A stretch of 64,000 nt of DNA from assembly GCA_033782935.1 (NCBI GenBank), contig JAWQEG010000490.1, forward strand, positions 650,001-714,000, in the 5' to 3' direction. This document shows positions 25,349 to 37,500 of the stretch, in pieces; position 1 is the stretch's first letter; each line of letters opens with the position of its first letter. The notes beneath the pieces are model-generated. The model searched no databases. It was given only the letters and a program-made list of their open reading frames with translations, and was not told the DNA's origin. Source of the DNA: Petrolisthes cinctipes (Eukaryota; Arthropoda; Malacostraca; Decapoda; Porcellanidae). A program made the position numbers and the translations under genes.

Positions 25349-25361
25349 CCACTAGGAGGCA
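25349..25361. promoter_or_regulatory. CTCF-core-like sequence, second copy
   Basis: CCACTAGGAGGCA again, in the same relation to the minisatellite as at 21579-21591. Weak evidence. Confidence 0.2.
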
Positions 25362-25875
25362 TCACACACAAATCAGGATACTATATATCAATGTCGCATT
25401 TCAGAACAATAAAATTAATAATGGATCACTTCCACATACAAAAATAATTACAAATTATTATAGTAATTTGCCTTTTACATATTAACACTAATGATGACGT
25501 TGCACAAATACAGTAACGTTATTAGTTGCACATTAAACATATATAAATGTTGTCAGTGAGTTTCGTAATTACAAAGTCTTCCTAAAGTTATCTTTCTACT
25601 TACACAAAGTTTAAAACTACACTTTATTATTGTGTGGGTCATGGAATGTTCAGAATTCTTTCAGAAGGTTGGCGGACAGATAATATTAAGAACCACTGAC
25701 TGACAGTGATGCTTTGGCTTAACATTTATACTAAACTCATATCAATACCTCACTTAGAGTTGTCATAGATTTCAATCACTCACGCTTGAGACAAAGGTGG
25801 ATGTGGAAAACATTATTATGAAAGAGAATGGTAGTAGGAATGTCATGAGTTAGGGAAGGGATTAAATGATTACAA

Positions 25876-25886
25876 GGTAGCCTACT
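25876..25886. other. Inversion junction: insert copy 2 to reverse-oriented satellite
   Basis: Insert sequence ends in AAGGTAG at 25880 and CCTACTTAGTGC of a reverse-oriented monomer begins at 25881. From here to the end of the window all monomers read in the opposite direction to those before. The joint forms GTAGCCTAC, with 4-bp complementary arms around one base. That is compatible with, but does not prove, a fold-back or microhomology event. Confidence 0.85.
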
Positions 25887-26930
25887 TAGTGCTAGAATAT
25901 TTTCAAAATATAGGCCCAAAACATGCTAAAAATCGATATTTTAGGTGCCGAAAGTCGATATCTCAAATTCAGGCCCAAAACACGCGAAAATTCGATATTT
26001 TGGGGGTCCCAGAAGCGAACTGTACATGCCTAATCCGTGTTAGAGTATTTTCAAAATACAGGCCCAAAACATACTGAAAATCGATCTTTTAGGTGCCCAA
26101 AAGTCGATATGTGGATGAATCTTCTGTACCCGTTTATATCTCAAATTCAGGCTCAAAACACCCGAAAATTCGATATTTTGGTGTCCCAGAAGCGATCTGT
26201 ACTTGCCTACTCCGTGTTAGAGTATTTTCAAAATACAGGCCCAAAACAAGCTGAAAATCGATATTTTAGGTGACCAAAGTCAATATGTGTATGCATCTTC
26301 TGCACCCGTTTATATCCCAAATTCAGCCTCAAAACACCCGAAAATTCGATATTTTAGGGTCCCAGAAGCGATCTCTACATGCCTACTTAGTGCTAGAATG
26401 TTTTCAAAATATAGGCTCAAAACATGCTAAAAATCGATATTTTAAGTGTCCAAAGTCGATTTGTGCATGCATCATCTGTACCCGTTTATATCTCAAATTC
26501 AGGCTCAAAACACCCGAAAATTCGATATTTTGGGATCCCAGAAGTGGACTGTACATGCCTACTCCGTGTTAGAATATTTTCAAAATATAGGCCCAAAACA
26601 TGCTAAAAATCGATATTTTAGGTGCCCAAAGTCGATATCTCAAATTCAGGCCCAAAACACCCGAAAATTCGATATTTTGGGGTCCCAGAAGAGAACTGTA
26701 CGTGCCTACTCCGTGTTAGAGTATTTTCAAAATACAGGCCCAAAACATACTGAAAATCGATCTTTTAGGTGCCCAAAAGTCGATATGCGCATGCATCTTC
26801 TGTACCCGTTTATATCTCAAATTCAGGCTCCAAAGACCCGAAAATTCGATATTTTGGGGTCCCAGAAGCGATCTGTACATGTCTAGTCAGTGCTAGAATG
26901 TTTTCAAAATATAGCCTCAAAACATGCTAA

Positions 26931-27011
26931 AAATCGATATTTTAAATGTCCAAAGTCGATCTGTAACTCGTAGTTAGAGTATTTTCAAAATACAGGCCCA
27001 AAACATGCTGA
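26931..27011 (-). repeat. 81-bp half-monomer variant, representative copy
   Basis: AAATCGATAT begins at 26931 and again at 27012, an 81-bp step. The signature join GATCTGTAACTCGTAG fuses the end of one half to the end of the other and loses 95 bp. Other copies lie near 29033, 32612, 34507, 35443, 36506, 38102, 40147, 43926, 47048, 49640, 50733, 53498, 56943, 58227 and 61008. It lies just after a monomer with the AAGTGTCC-type variant, so it is one fixed member of the HORs. Confidence 0.9.
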
Positions 27012-27970
27012 AAATCGATATTTTTGGTGCCCAAAGTCAATATGTGCATGCATCTTCTGTACCCGTTTGTATATCAAATTCAGGCTCAAAACACCCGAAA
27101 ATTCGGTATTTTTGGTTCCTAGAAGCTATCTGTACATCCCTACACCTAGTTAGAATGTTTTCAAGATACAGACCCAAAACATGCTCAAAATCGATATTTT
27201 AGGTGCCCAAAAGTCGATATGTGCATGCATCTTCTGTACCCGTTTATATCTCAAATTCAGGCTCAAAACACCTGAAAATTCGATATTTTGGGGTCCCAGA
27301 AGCGATCTGTACATGCCTACTCAGTGCTAGAATATCTTCAAAATATAGGCCCAAAACATTCTAAAAATCGATATTTTAGGTGCCCAAAGTCGATATCTCA
27401 AATTCAGGCCCAAAACACCCAAAAATTCGATATTTTGGGGTTCCAGAAGCGATCTGTACATGCCTACTCCGTGTTAGAGTATTTTCAATATACAGGCCCA
27501 AAACATACTGAAAATCGATCTTTTAGGTGCTTATAAGTCGATATGTGGATGCATCTTCTGTACCCGTTTATATTTCAAATTCAGGCTCAAAACACCTGAA
27601 AATTCGATATTTTGGGGTTCCAGAAGCGATCTGTACATGCCTACTCCGTGTTAGAGTATTTTCAATATACAGGCCCAAAACATACTGAAAATCGATCTTT
27701 TAGGTGCTTATAAGTCGATATGTGGATGCATCTTCTGTACCCGTTTATATTTCAAATTCTATCTCAAAACACCTGAAAATTCGATATTTTGGGGTCCCAG
27801 AAGCGATCTGTACATGCATACTCCGTGTTAGAGTATTTTCAAAATACAGGCCCAAAACAAGCTGAAAATCGATCTTTTAGGTGCCCAAAAGTCGATATGT
27901 GCATGCATCTTCTGTACCCGTTTTTATCTCAAATTCAGGCTCGAAACACCCGAAAATTCGATATTTTTGG

Positions 27971-28128
27971 GTCCCAGAAGCGATCTGTACATGCCTACTC
28001 AGATGCAGGCCCAAAACATGCTGAAAATCGATATTTTAGGTGCCCAAAGTCAACATGTGTATGCATCTTATGCACTCGTTTATATCTCAAATTAAACCTC
28101 AAAACACCCGAAAATTCGATTATTTTGG
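27971..28128 (-). repeat. 158-bp monomer variant, representative copy
   Basis: GTCCCAGAAG begins at 27971 and again at 28129, a 158-bp step. Within the A half, ACTCAGATGCAGGCCC replaces a longer stretch, a net loss of 18 bp that removes the dyad ATATTTTGAAAATAT. Further copies lie near 28800, 29896, 33472, 34274, 36280, 38962, 39915, 41007, 43692, 46814, 49407, 50505, 53267, 56711, 60765, 62530 and 63189. Confidence 0.92.
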
Positions 28129-28445
28129 GTCCCAGAAGCGATCTGTACATGTCTAGTCAGTGCTAGAATGTTTTCAAAATATAGGCTCAAAACATGCTAA
28201 AAATCGATATTTTAAGTATCCAAAGTCGATATGTGCATGCATCTTCTTTACCCGTTTATATCTCAAATTCAGGCTCAAAACACCCGAAAATTCGATATTT
28301 TGGGGTCCCAGAAGTGATCTGTACATGCCTACTTAGTGCTAGAATATTTTCATAATATAGGCCCAAAACATGCAAAAATCGATATTTTAGGTGCCCAAAG
28401 TCGATATCTCAAATTCAGGCGCAATACACCCGAAAATTCGATATT

Positions 28446-28592
28446 TTGGGGTCCCAGAAGCGAACTGTACATGCCTACTCCGTGTTAGAATATTTTCAAA
28501 ATATAGGTCCAAAACATGCTAAAAATCGATATTTTAGGTGCCCAAAGTCGATATCTCAAATTCAGGCCCAAAACACCCGAAAATTCGATATT
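28446..28592 (-). repeat. 147-bp monomer variant, representative copy
   Basis: TTGGGGTCCCAGAAG starts at 28446 and again at 28593, a 147-bp step. The variant lacks 29 bp, leaving the join GTCGATATCTCAAATTC. The lost stretch is bounded by ATAT on both sides in full monomers, suggesting a short-homology deletion. The same join is seen at least at about 25953, 26631, 27388, 28398, 29464, 30475, 32285, 33042 and many later places, all in the right arm. Confidence 0.92.
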
Positions 28593-31500
28593 TTGGGGTC
28601 CCAGAAGCGAACTGTACATGCCTACTCCACTGTTAGAGTATTTTCAAAATACAGGCCCAAAACATACTGAAAATCGATCTTTTAGGTGCCCAAAAGTCGA
28701 TATGTGCATGCATCTTCTGTAACCGTTTATATCTCAAATTCTGGCTCCAAAGACCCGAAAATTCGATATTTTTGGGTCCCAGAAGCGATCTGTACATGCC
28801 TACTCAGATGCAGGCCCAAAACATGCTGAAAATTGATATTTTAGGTGCTCAAAGTCAACATGTGTATGCATCTTCTGCACTCGTTTATATCTCAAATTCA
28901 ACCTCAAAACACCCGAAAATTCGATAATTTTGGGTCCCAGAAGCGATCTGTACATGTCTAGTCAGTGCTAGAATGTTTTCAAAATATAGCCTCAAAACTT
29001 GCTAAAAATCGATATTTTAAGTGTCCAAAGTCGATCTGTAACTCGTAGTTAGAGTATTTTCAAAAATACAGGCTTAAAACATGCTGAAAATCGATATTTT
29101 AGGTGCCCAAAGTCAATATGTGCATGTATCTTCTGTACCCGTTTGTATATCAAATTCAGGCTCAAAACACCCGAAAATTTGGTATTTTTGGTTCCTAGAA
29201 GATATCTGTACATCCCTACTCCTAGTTAGAATGTTTTCAAGATACAGACCCAAAACATGCTCAAAATCGATATTTTAGGTGCCCAAAAGTCGATATGTGC
29301 ATGCACCATCTGTACCCGTTTATATCTCAAATTCAGGCTCTAAACACCTGAAAATTCGATATTTTGGGGTCCCAGAAGCGATCTGTACATGCCTACTCAG
29401 TGCTAGAATATTTTCAAAATATAAGCCCAAAACATTCTAAAAATCGATATTTTACGTGCCCAAAGTCGATATCTCAAATTCAGGCCCAAAACACCCAAAA
29501 ATTCGATATTTTGGGGTTCCAGAAGCGATCTGTACATGCCTACTCCGTGTTATAGTATTTTCAATATACAAGCCCAAAACATACTGAAAATCGATCTTTT
29601 AGGTGCTTATAAGTCGATATGTGGATGCATCTTCTGTACCCGTTTATATTTCAAATTCAGGCTCAAAACACCTGAAAATTTGATATTTTGGGGTCCCAGA
29701 AGCGATCTGTACATGCCTACTCCGTGTTAGAGTATTTTCAAAATACAGGCCCAAAACATACTGAAAATCGATCTTTTAGGTGCCCAAAAGTCGATATGTG
29801 CATGCATCTTCTGTACCCGTTTTTATCTCAAATTCAGGCTCCAAACACCCGAAAATTCGATATTTTTGGGTCCCAGAAGCGATCTGTACATGCCTACTAA
29901 GATGCAGGCCCAAAACATGCTGAAAATCGATATTTTAGGTGCCCAAAGTCAACATGTGTATGCATCTTATGTACTCGTTTATATCTCAAATTAAACCTCA
30001 AAACACCCGAAAATTCGATTATTTTCGGTCCCAGAAGCGATCTGTACATGTCTAGTCAGTGCTAGAATGTTTTCAAAATATAGGCTCAAAACATGCTAAT
30101 AATCGATATTTTAAGTGTCCAAAGTCGATATGTGCATGCATATTCTGTACCCATTTATATCTCAAATTCAGGCTCAAAACACCCGAAAATTCGATATTTT
30201 GGGTCCCAGAAGCGATCTGTACATGCCTACTCAGTGCTAGAATGTTTTTAAAATATAGGCTCAAAACATGCAAAAAATCGATATTTTAAGTGACCAAAGT
30301 CGATATGTGCATGCATCATCTGTACCCGTTTATATCTCAAATTCAGGCTCAAAACACCCGAAAATTCGATATTTTGGGGTCCCAGAAGTGATCTGTACAT
30401 GCCTACTTAGTGCTAGAATATTTTCATAATATAGGCCCAAAACATGCAAAAATCGATATTTTAGGTGCCCAAAGTCGATATCTCAAATTCAGGCCCAATA
30501 CACCCGAAAATTCGATATTTTGGGGTCCCAGAAGCGAACTGTACATGCCTACTCCGTGTTAGAATATTTTCAAAATATAGGTCCAAAACATGCTAAAAAT
30601 CGATATTTAAGGTGCCCAAAGTCGATATCTCAAATTCAGGCCCAAAACACCCGAAAAATCGATATTTTGGGGTCCCAGAAGCGAACTGTACATGCCTACT
30701 CCGTGTTAGAGTATTTTCAAAATACAGGCCCAAAACATACTAAAAATCGATCTTTTAGGTGCCCAAAAGTAGATATGTGCATGCATCTTATGCACTCGTT
30801 TATATCTCAAATTCAGGCTCCAAAGACCCGAAAATTCGATATTTTGGGGTCCCAGAAGCGATCTGTACATGTCTAGTCAGTGCTAGAATGTTTTCAAAAT
30901 ATAGGCTCAAAACATGCTAAAAATCGATATTTTAAGTGTCCAAAGTCGATATGTGCATGCATCTTCTGTACCCGTTTATATCTCAAATTCAGGCTCAAAA
31001 CACCCGAAAATTCGATATTTTGGGGTCCCAGAAGCGATCTGTACATGCCTACTCAGTGCTAGAATGTTTTTAAAATATAGGCTCAAAACATGCAAAAAAT
31101 CGATATTTTAAGTGACCAAAGTCGATATGTGCATGCATCATCTGTACCCGTTTATATCTCAAATTCAGGCTCAAAACACCCGAAAATTCGATATTTTGGG
31201 GTCCCAGAAGTGATCTGTACATGCCTACTTAGTGCTAGAATATTTTCATAATATAGGCCCAAAACATGCAAAAATCGATATTTTTGGTGCCCAAAGTCGA
31301 TATCTCAAATTCAGGCCCAATACACCCGAAAATTCGATATTTTGGAGTCCCAGAAGCAAACTGTACATACCTACTCCGTGTTAGAGTTTTTTCAAAATAC
31401 AGGACCAAAACATATTAAAAATCGATCTTTTAGGTGCCCAAAAGTCGATATGTGCATGCATCTTCTGTACCCGTTTATATCTCAAATTCAACCTCAAAAC

Positions 31501-34500
31501 ACCCAAAAAATCGATATTTTTGTGTCCCAAAAACGATCTGTGCTAGAAATTTTTCAAAATATAGGCTCAAAACATGCTAAAAATCGATGTTTTAAGTGTC
31601 CAAAGTCGATATTTGCATGCATCATCTGTACCCGTTTATATCTCAAATTCAGGCTCAAAACACCCGAAAATTCGATTTTTTGGGGTCCCAGAAGTGATCT
31701 GTACATGCCTACTTAGTGCTAGAATATTTTCAAAATATAGGCCCAAAACATGCTAAAAATCGATATTTTAGGTGAAGAAATTCGATATCTCAAATTCAGG
31801 CCCAAAACACGCGAAAATTCGATATTTTGGGGGTCCCAGAAGCGAACTGTACATGCCTACTCCGTGTTAGAGTATTTTCAAAATACAGGCCCAAAACATA
31901 CTGAAAATCGATCTTTTAGGTGCCCAAAAGTCGATATGTGGATGAATCTTCTGTACCCGTTTATATCCCAAATTCAGCCTCAAAACACCCGAAAATTCGA
32001 AATTTTAGGGTCCCAGAAGCGATCTCTACATGCCTACTTAGTGCTAGAATGTTTTCAAAATATAGGCTCAAAACATGCTAAAAATCGATATTTTAAGTGT
32101 CCAAAGTCGATTTGTGCATGCATCATCTGAACCCGTTTATATCTCAAATTCAGGCTCAAAACACCCGAAAATTCGATATTTTGGGATTCCAGAAGTGGAC
32201 TGTACATGCCTACTCCGTGTTAGAATATTTTCAAAATATAGGCCCAAAACATGCTAAAAATCGAGATTTTTTAGGTGCCCAAAGTCGATATCTCAAATTC
32301 AGGCCCAAAACACCCGAAAATTCGATATTTTGGGGTCCCAGAAGCGAACTGTACGTGCCTACTCCGTGTTAGAGTATTTTCAAAATACAGGCCCAAAACA
32401 TAATGAAAATCGATCTTTTAGGTGCCCAAAAGTCGATATGTGCATGCATCTTCTGTACCCGTTTATATCTCAAATTCAGGCTCCAAAGACCCGAAAATTC
32501 GATATTTTGGGGTCCCAGAAGCGATCTGTACATGTCTAGTCAGTGCTAGAATGTTTTCAAAATATAGCCTCAAAACATGCTAAAAATCGATATTTTAAGT
32601 GTCCAAAGTCGATCTGTAACTCGTAGTTAGAGTATTTTCAAAATACAGGGCCAAAACATCCTGAAAATCGATATTTTTGGTGCCCAAAGTCAATATGTGC
32701 ATGCATCTTCTGTACCCGTTTGTATATCAAATTCAGGCTCAAAACACCCGAAAATTCGGTATTTTTGGTTCCTAGAAGCTATCTGTACATCCCTACTCCT
32801 AGTTAGAATGTTTTCAAGGTACAGACCCAAAACATGCTCAAAATCGATATTTTAGGTGCCCAAAAGTCGATATGTGCATGCATCTTCTGTACCCGTTTAT
32901 ATCTCAAATTAAGGCTCAAAACACCTGAAAATTCGATATTTTGGGGTCCCAGAAGCGATCTGTACATGCCTACTCAGTGCTAGAATATTTTCAAAATATA
33001 GGCCCAAAACATTCTAAAAATCGATATTTTAGGTGCCCAAAGTCGATATCTCAAATTCAGGCCCAAAACACCCAAAAATTCGATATTTTGGGGTTCCAGA
33101 AGCGATCTGTACATGCCTACTCCGTGTTAGAGTATTTTCAATATACAGGCCCAAAACATACTGAAAATCGATCTTTTAGGTGCTTATAAGTCGATATGTG
33201 GATGCATCTTCTGTACCCGTTTATATTTCAAATTCTATCTCAAAACACCTGAAAATTCGATATTTTGGGGTCCCAGAAGCGATCTGTACATGCATACTCC
33301 GTGTTAGAGTATTTTCAAAATACAGGCCCAAAACAAGCTGAAAATCGATCTTTTAGGTGCCCAAAAGTCGATATGTGCATGCATCTTCTGTACCCGTTTT
33401 TATCTCAAATTCAGGCTCGAAACACCCGAAAATTCGATATTTTTGGGTCCCAGAAGCGATCTGTACATGCCTACTCAGATGCAGGCCCAAAACATGCTGA
33501 AAATCGATATTTTAGGTGCCCAAAGTCAACATGTGTATGCATCTTATGCACTCGTTTATATCTCAAATTAAACCTCAAAACACCCGAAAATTCGATTATT
33601 TTGGGTCCCAGAAGCGATCTGTACATGTCTAGTCAGTGCTAGAATGTTTTCAAAATATAGTATCAAAACATGCTAAAAATCGATATTTTAAGTATCCAAA
33701 GTCGATATGTGCATGCATCTTCTTTACCCGTTTATATCTCAAATTCAGGCTCAAAACACCCGAAAATTCGATATTTTGGGGTCCCAGAAGTGATCTGTAC
33801 ATGCCTACTTAATGCTAGAATATTTTCATAATATTGGCCCAAAACATGCAAAAATCGATATTTTAGGTGCCCAAAGTCGATATCTCAAATTCAGGCGCAA
33901 TACACCCGAAAATTCGATATTTTTGGGTCCCAGAAGCGAACTGTACATGCCTACTCCGTGTTAGAATATTTTCAAAATATAGGCCCAAAACATGCTAAAA
34001 ATCGATATTTTAGGTGCCCAAAGTCGATATCTCAAATTCAGGCCCAAAACACCCGAAAATTCGATATTTTGGGGTCCCAGAAGCGAACTGTACATGCCTA
34101 CTCCGTGTTAGAGTATTTTCAAAATACAGGCCCAAAACATACTGAAAATCGATCTTTTAGGTGCCCAAAAGTCGATATGTGCATGCATCTTCTGTACCCG
34201 TTTATATCTCAAATTCTGGCTCCTAAGACCCGAAAATTCGATATTTTGGGGTCCCAGAAGCGATCTGTACATGCCTACTCAGATGCAGGCCCAAAACATG
34301 CTGAAAATTGATATTTTAGGTGCCCAAAGTCAACATGTGTATGCATCTTCTGCACTCGTTTATATCTCAAATTCAACCTCAAAACACCCGGAAATTCGAT
34401 AATTTTGGGTCCCAGAAGCGATCTGTACATGTCTAGTCAGTGCTAGAATGTTTTTAAAATATAGGCTCAAAACATGCTAAAAATCGATATTTTAAGTGTC

Positions 34501-37500
34501 CAAAGTCGATCTGTAACTCGTAGTTAGAGTATTTTCAAAATACAGGCTTAAAACATGCTGAAAATCGATATTTTAGGTGCCCAAAGTCAATATGTGCATG
34601 CATCTTCTTTACCCGTTTGGATATCAAATTCAGGCTCAAAACACCCGAAAATTCGGTATTTTTGGTTCATAGAAGCTATCTGTACATCCCTACTCCTAGT
34701 TAGAATGTTTTCAAGATACAGACCCAAAACATGCTCAAAATCGATATTTTAGGTGCCCAAAAGTCGATATGTGCATGCACCTTCTGTACCCGTTTATATC
34801 TCAAATTCAGGCTCAAAACACCTGACAATTCGATATTTTGGGGTCCCAGAAGCGATCTGTACATGCCTACTCAGTGCTAGAATATTTTCAAAATATAAGC
34901 CCAAAACATTCTAAAAATCGATATTTTAGGTGCCCAAAGTCGATATCTCAAATTCAGGCCCAAAACACCCAAAAATTCGATATTTTGGGGTTCCAGAAGC
35001 GATCTGTACATGCCTACTCCGTGTTAGAGTATTTTCAATATACAGGCCCAAAACATACTGAAAATCGATCTTTTAGGTGCTTATAAGTCGATATGTGGAT
35101 GCATCTTCTGTACCCGTTTATATATCAAATTCAGGCTCAAAACACCTGAAAATTCGATATTTTGGGGTCCCAGAAGCGATCTGTACATGCCTACTCCGTG
35201 TTAGAGTATTTTCAAAATACAGGCCCAAAACATACTGAAAATCGATCTTTTAGGTGCCCAAAAGTCGATATGTGCATGCATCTTCTGTACCCGTTTTTAT
35301 CTCAAATTCAGGCTCGAAACACCCGAAAATTCGATATTTTTGGGTCCCAGAAGCGATCTGTACATGTCTAGTCAGTGCTAGAATGTTTTCAAAATATAGC
35401 CTCAAAACATGCTAAAAATCGATATTTTAAGTGTCCAAAGTCGATCTGTAACTCGTAGTTAGAGTATTTTCAAAATACAGGCCCAAAACATCCTGAAAAT
35501 CGATATTTTTGGTGCCCAAAGTCGATATCTCAAATTCAGGCCCAAAACACCCGAAAATTCGATATTTTGGGGTCCCAGAAGCGAACTGTACATGCCTACT
35601 CCTTGTTAGAGTATTTTCAAAATACAGACCCAAAACATACTGAAAATCGATCTATTAGGTGCCCAAAAGTTGATATGTGCATGCATCTTCTGTACCCGTT
35701 TATATCCCAAATTCAGCCTCAAAACACCCGAAAATTCGATATTTTAGGGTCCCAGAAGCGATCTCTACATGCCTACTTAGTGCTAGAATGTTTTCAAAAT
35801 ATAGGCTCAAAACATGCTAAAAATCAATATTTTAAGTGTCCAAAGTCGATATGTGCATGCATCATCTGTACCCGTTTATATCTCAAATTCAGGCTCAAAA
35901 CACCCGAAAATTCGATATTTTGGGGTCCCAGAAGTGATCTGTACATGCCTACTTAGTGCTAGAATATTTTCAAAATATAGGCCCAAAACATGCTAAAAAT
36001 CGATATTTTAGGTGTCCAAAGTTGATATCTCAAATTCAGGCCCAAAACACCCGAAAATTCGATATTTTGGGGTCCCAGAAGCGAACTGTACATGCCTACT
36101 CCGTGTTAGAGTATTTTCAAAATACAGGCCCAAAACAAACTGAAAATCGATCTTTTAGGTGCCCAAAAGTCGATATGTGCATGCATCTTCTGTACCCGTT
36201 TATATCTCAAACTCAGGCTCCAAAGACCCGAAAATTCGATATTTTAGGGTCCCAGAAGCGATATGTACATGCCTACTCAGATGCAGGCCCAATACATGCT
36301 GAAAATCGATATTTTAGGTGCCCAAAGTCAACATGTGTATGCATCTTCTGCACTCGTTTATATCTCAAATTCAATCTCAAAACACCCGAAAATTCGATAA
36401 TTTTGGGTCCCAGAAGCGATCTGTACATGTCTAGTCAGTGCTAGAATGTTTTCAAAATATAGGCTCAAAACATGCTAAAAATCGATATTTTAAGTGTCCA
36501 AAGTTGATCTGTAACTCGTAGTTAGAGTATTTTCAAAATACAGGCCCAAAACATGCTGAAAATCGATATTTTAGGTGCCCAAAGTCAATATGTGCATGCA
36601 TCTTCTGTACCCGTTTGTATATCAAATTCAGGCTCAAAACACCCGAAAATTCGGTATTTTTGGGTCCTAGAAGCGATCTGTACATCCCTTCACCTAGTTA
36701 GAATGTTTTCAAGATACAGACCCAAAACATGCTCAAAATCGATATTTTAGGTGCCCAAAAGTCGATATGTGTATGCATCTTCTGTACCCGTTTATATCTC
36801 AAATTCAGGCTCAAAACACCCAAAAATTCGATATTTTTGTGTCCCAAAAACGATCTGTGCTAGAAATTTTTCAAAATATAGGCCCAAAACATGCTAAAAA
36901 TCGATGTTTTAAGTGTCCAAAGTCGATATTTGCATGCATCATCTGTACCCGTTTATATCTCAAATTCAGGCTCAAAACACCCGAAAATTCGATTTTTTGG
37001 GGTCCCAGAAGTGATCTGTACATGCCTACTTAGTGCTAGAATATTTTCAAAATATAGGCCCAAAACATGCTAAAAATCGATATTTTAGGTGCCGAAATTC
37101 GATATCTCAAATTCAGGCCCAAAACACGCGAAAATTCGATATTTTGGGGGTCCCAGAAGCGAACTGTACATGCCTACTCCGTGTTAGAGTATTTTCAAAA
37201 TACAGGCCCAAAACATACTGAAAATCGATCTTTTAGGTGCCCAAAAGTCGATATGTGGATGAATCTTCTGTACCCGTTTATATCTCAAATTCAGGCTCAA
37301 AACACCCGAAAATTCGATATTTTGGGGTCCCAGAAGCGATCTGTACTTGCCTACTCCGTGTTAGAGTATTTTCAAAATACAGGCCCAAAACAAGCTGAAA
37401 ATCGATATTTTAGGTGACCAAAGTCAATATGTGTATGCATCTTCTGCACCCGTTTATATCCCAAATTCAGCCTCAAAACCCCCCAAAATTCGATTATTTG

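Larger units (their letters stand above)
20640..25880 (+). repeat. Composite tandem duplication (offset 3,873 bp) of insert plus flanking satellite
   Basis: The insert starts at 20953 and again at 24826, a shift of 3,873 bp. The same shift holds for the minisatellite start (21179 and 25052) and for the last 300 bp of satellite before the insert. That includes the unusual markers GGCATGTAAAATCGC at about 20703 and 24576 and the 5-bp insertion in AAACAAAACGGG. After the minisatellite the shift is 3,770, explained by two fewer units. So insert and neighbouring satellite were duplicated together. The second unit ends early, at 25880. Confidence 0.9.
24826..25880. other. Non-satellite insert, copy 2, truncated at an inversion junction
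   Basis: Collinear with 20953-22110. Outside the minisatellite I counted about a dozen substitutions by eye over roughly 950 bp, so the duplication is fairly recent. It ends at GATTACAAGGTAG, after which copy 1 continues with GATACAGGTG but this copy passes directly into inverted satellite. The final 759 bp of copy 1 have no counterpart here. No gene was recognised. Confidence 0.9.
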
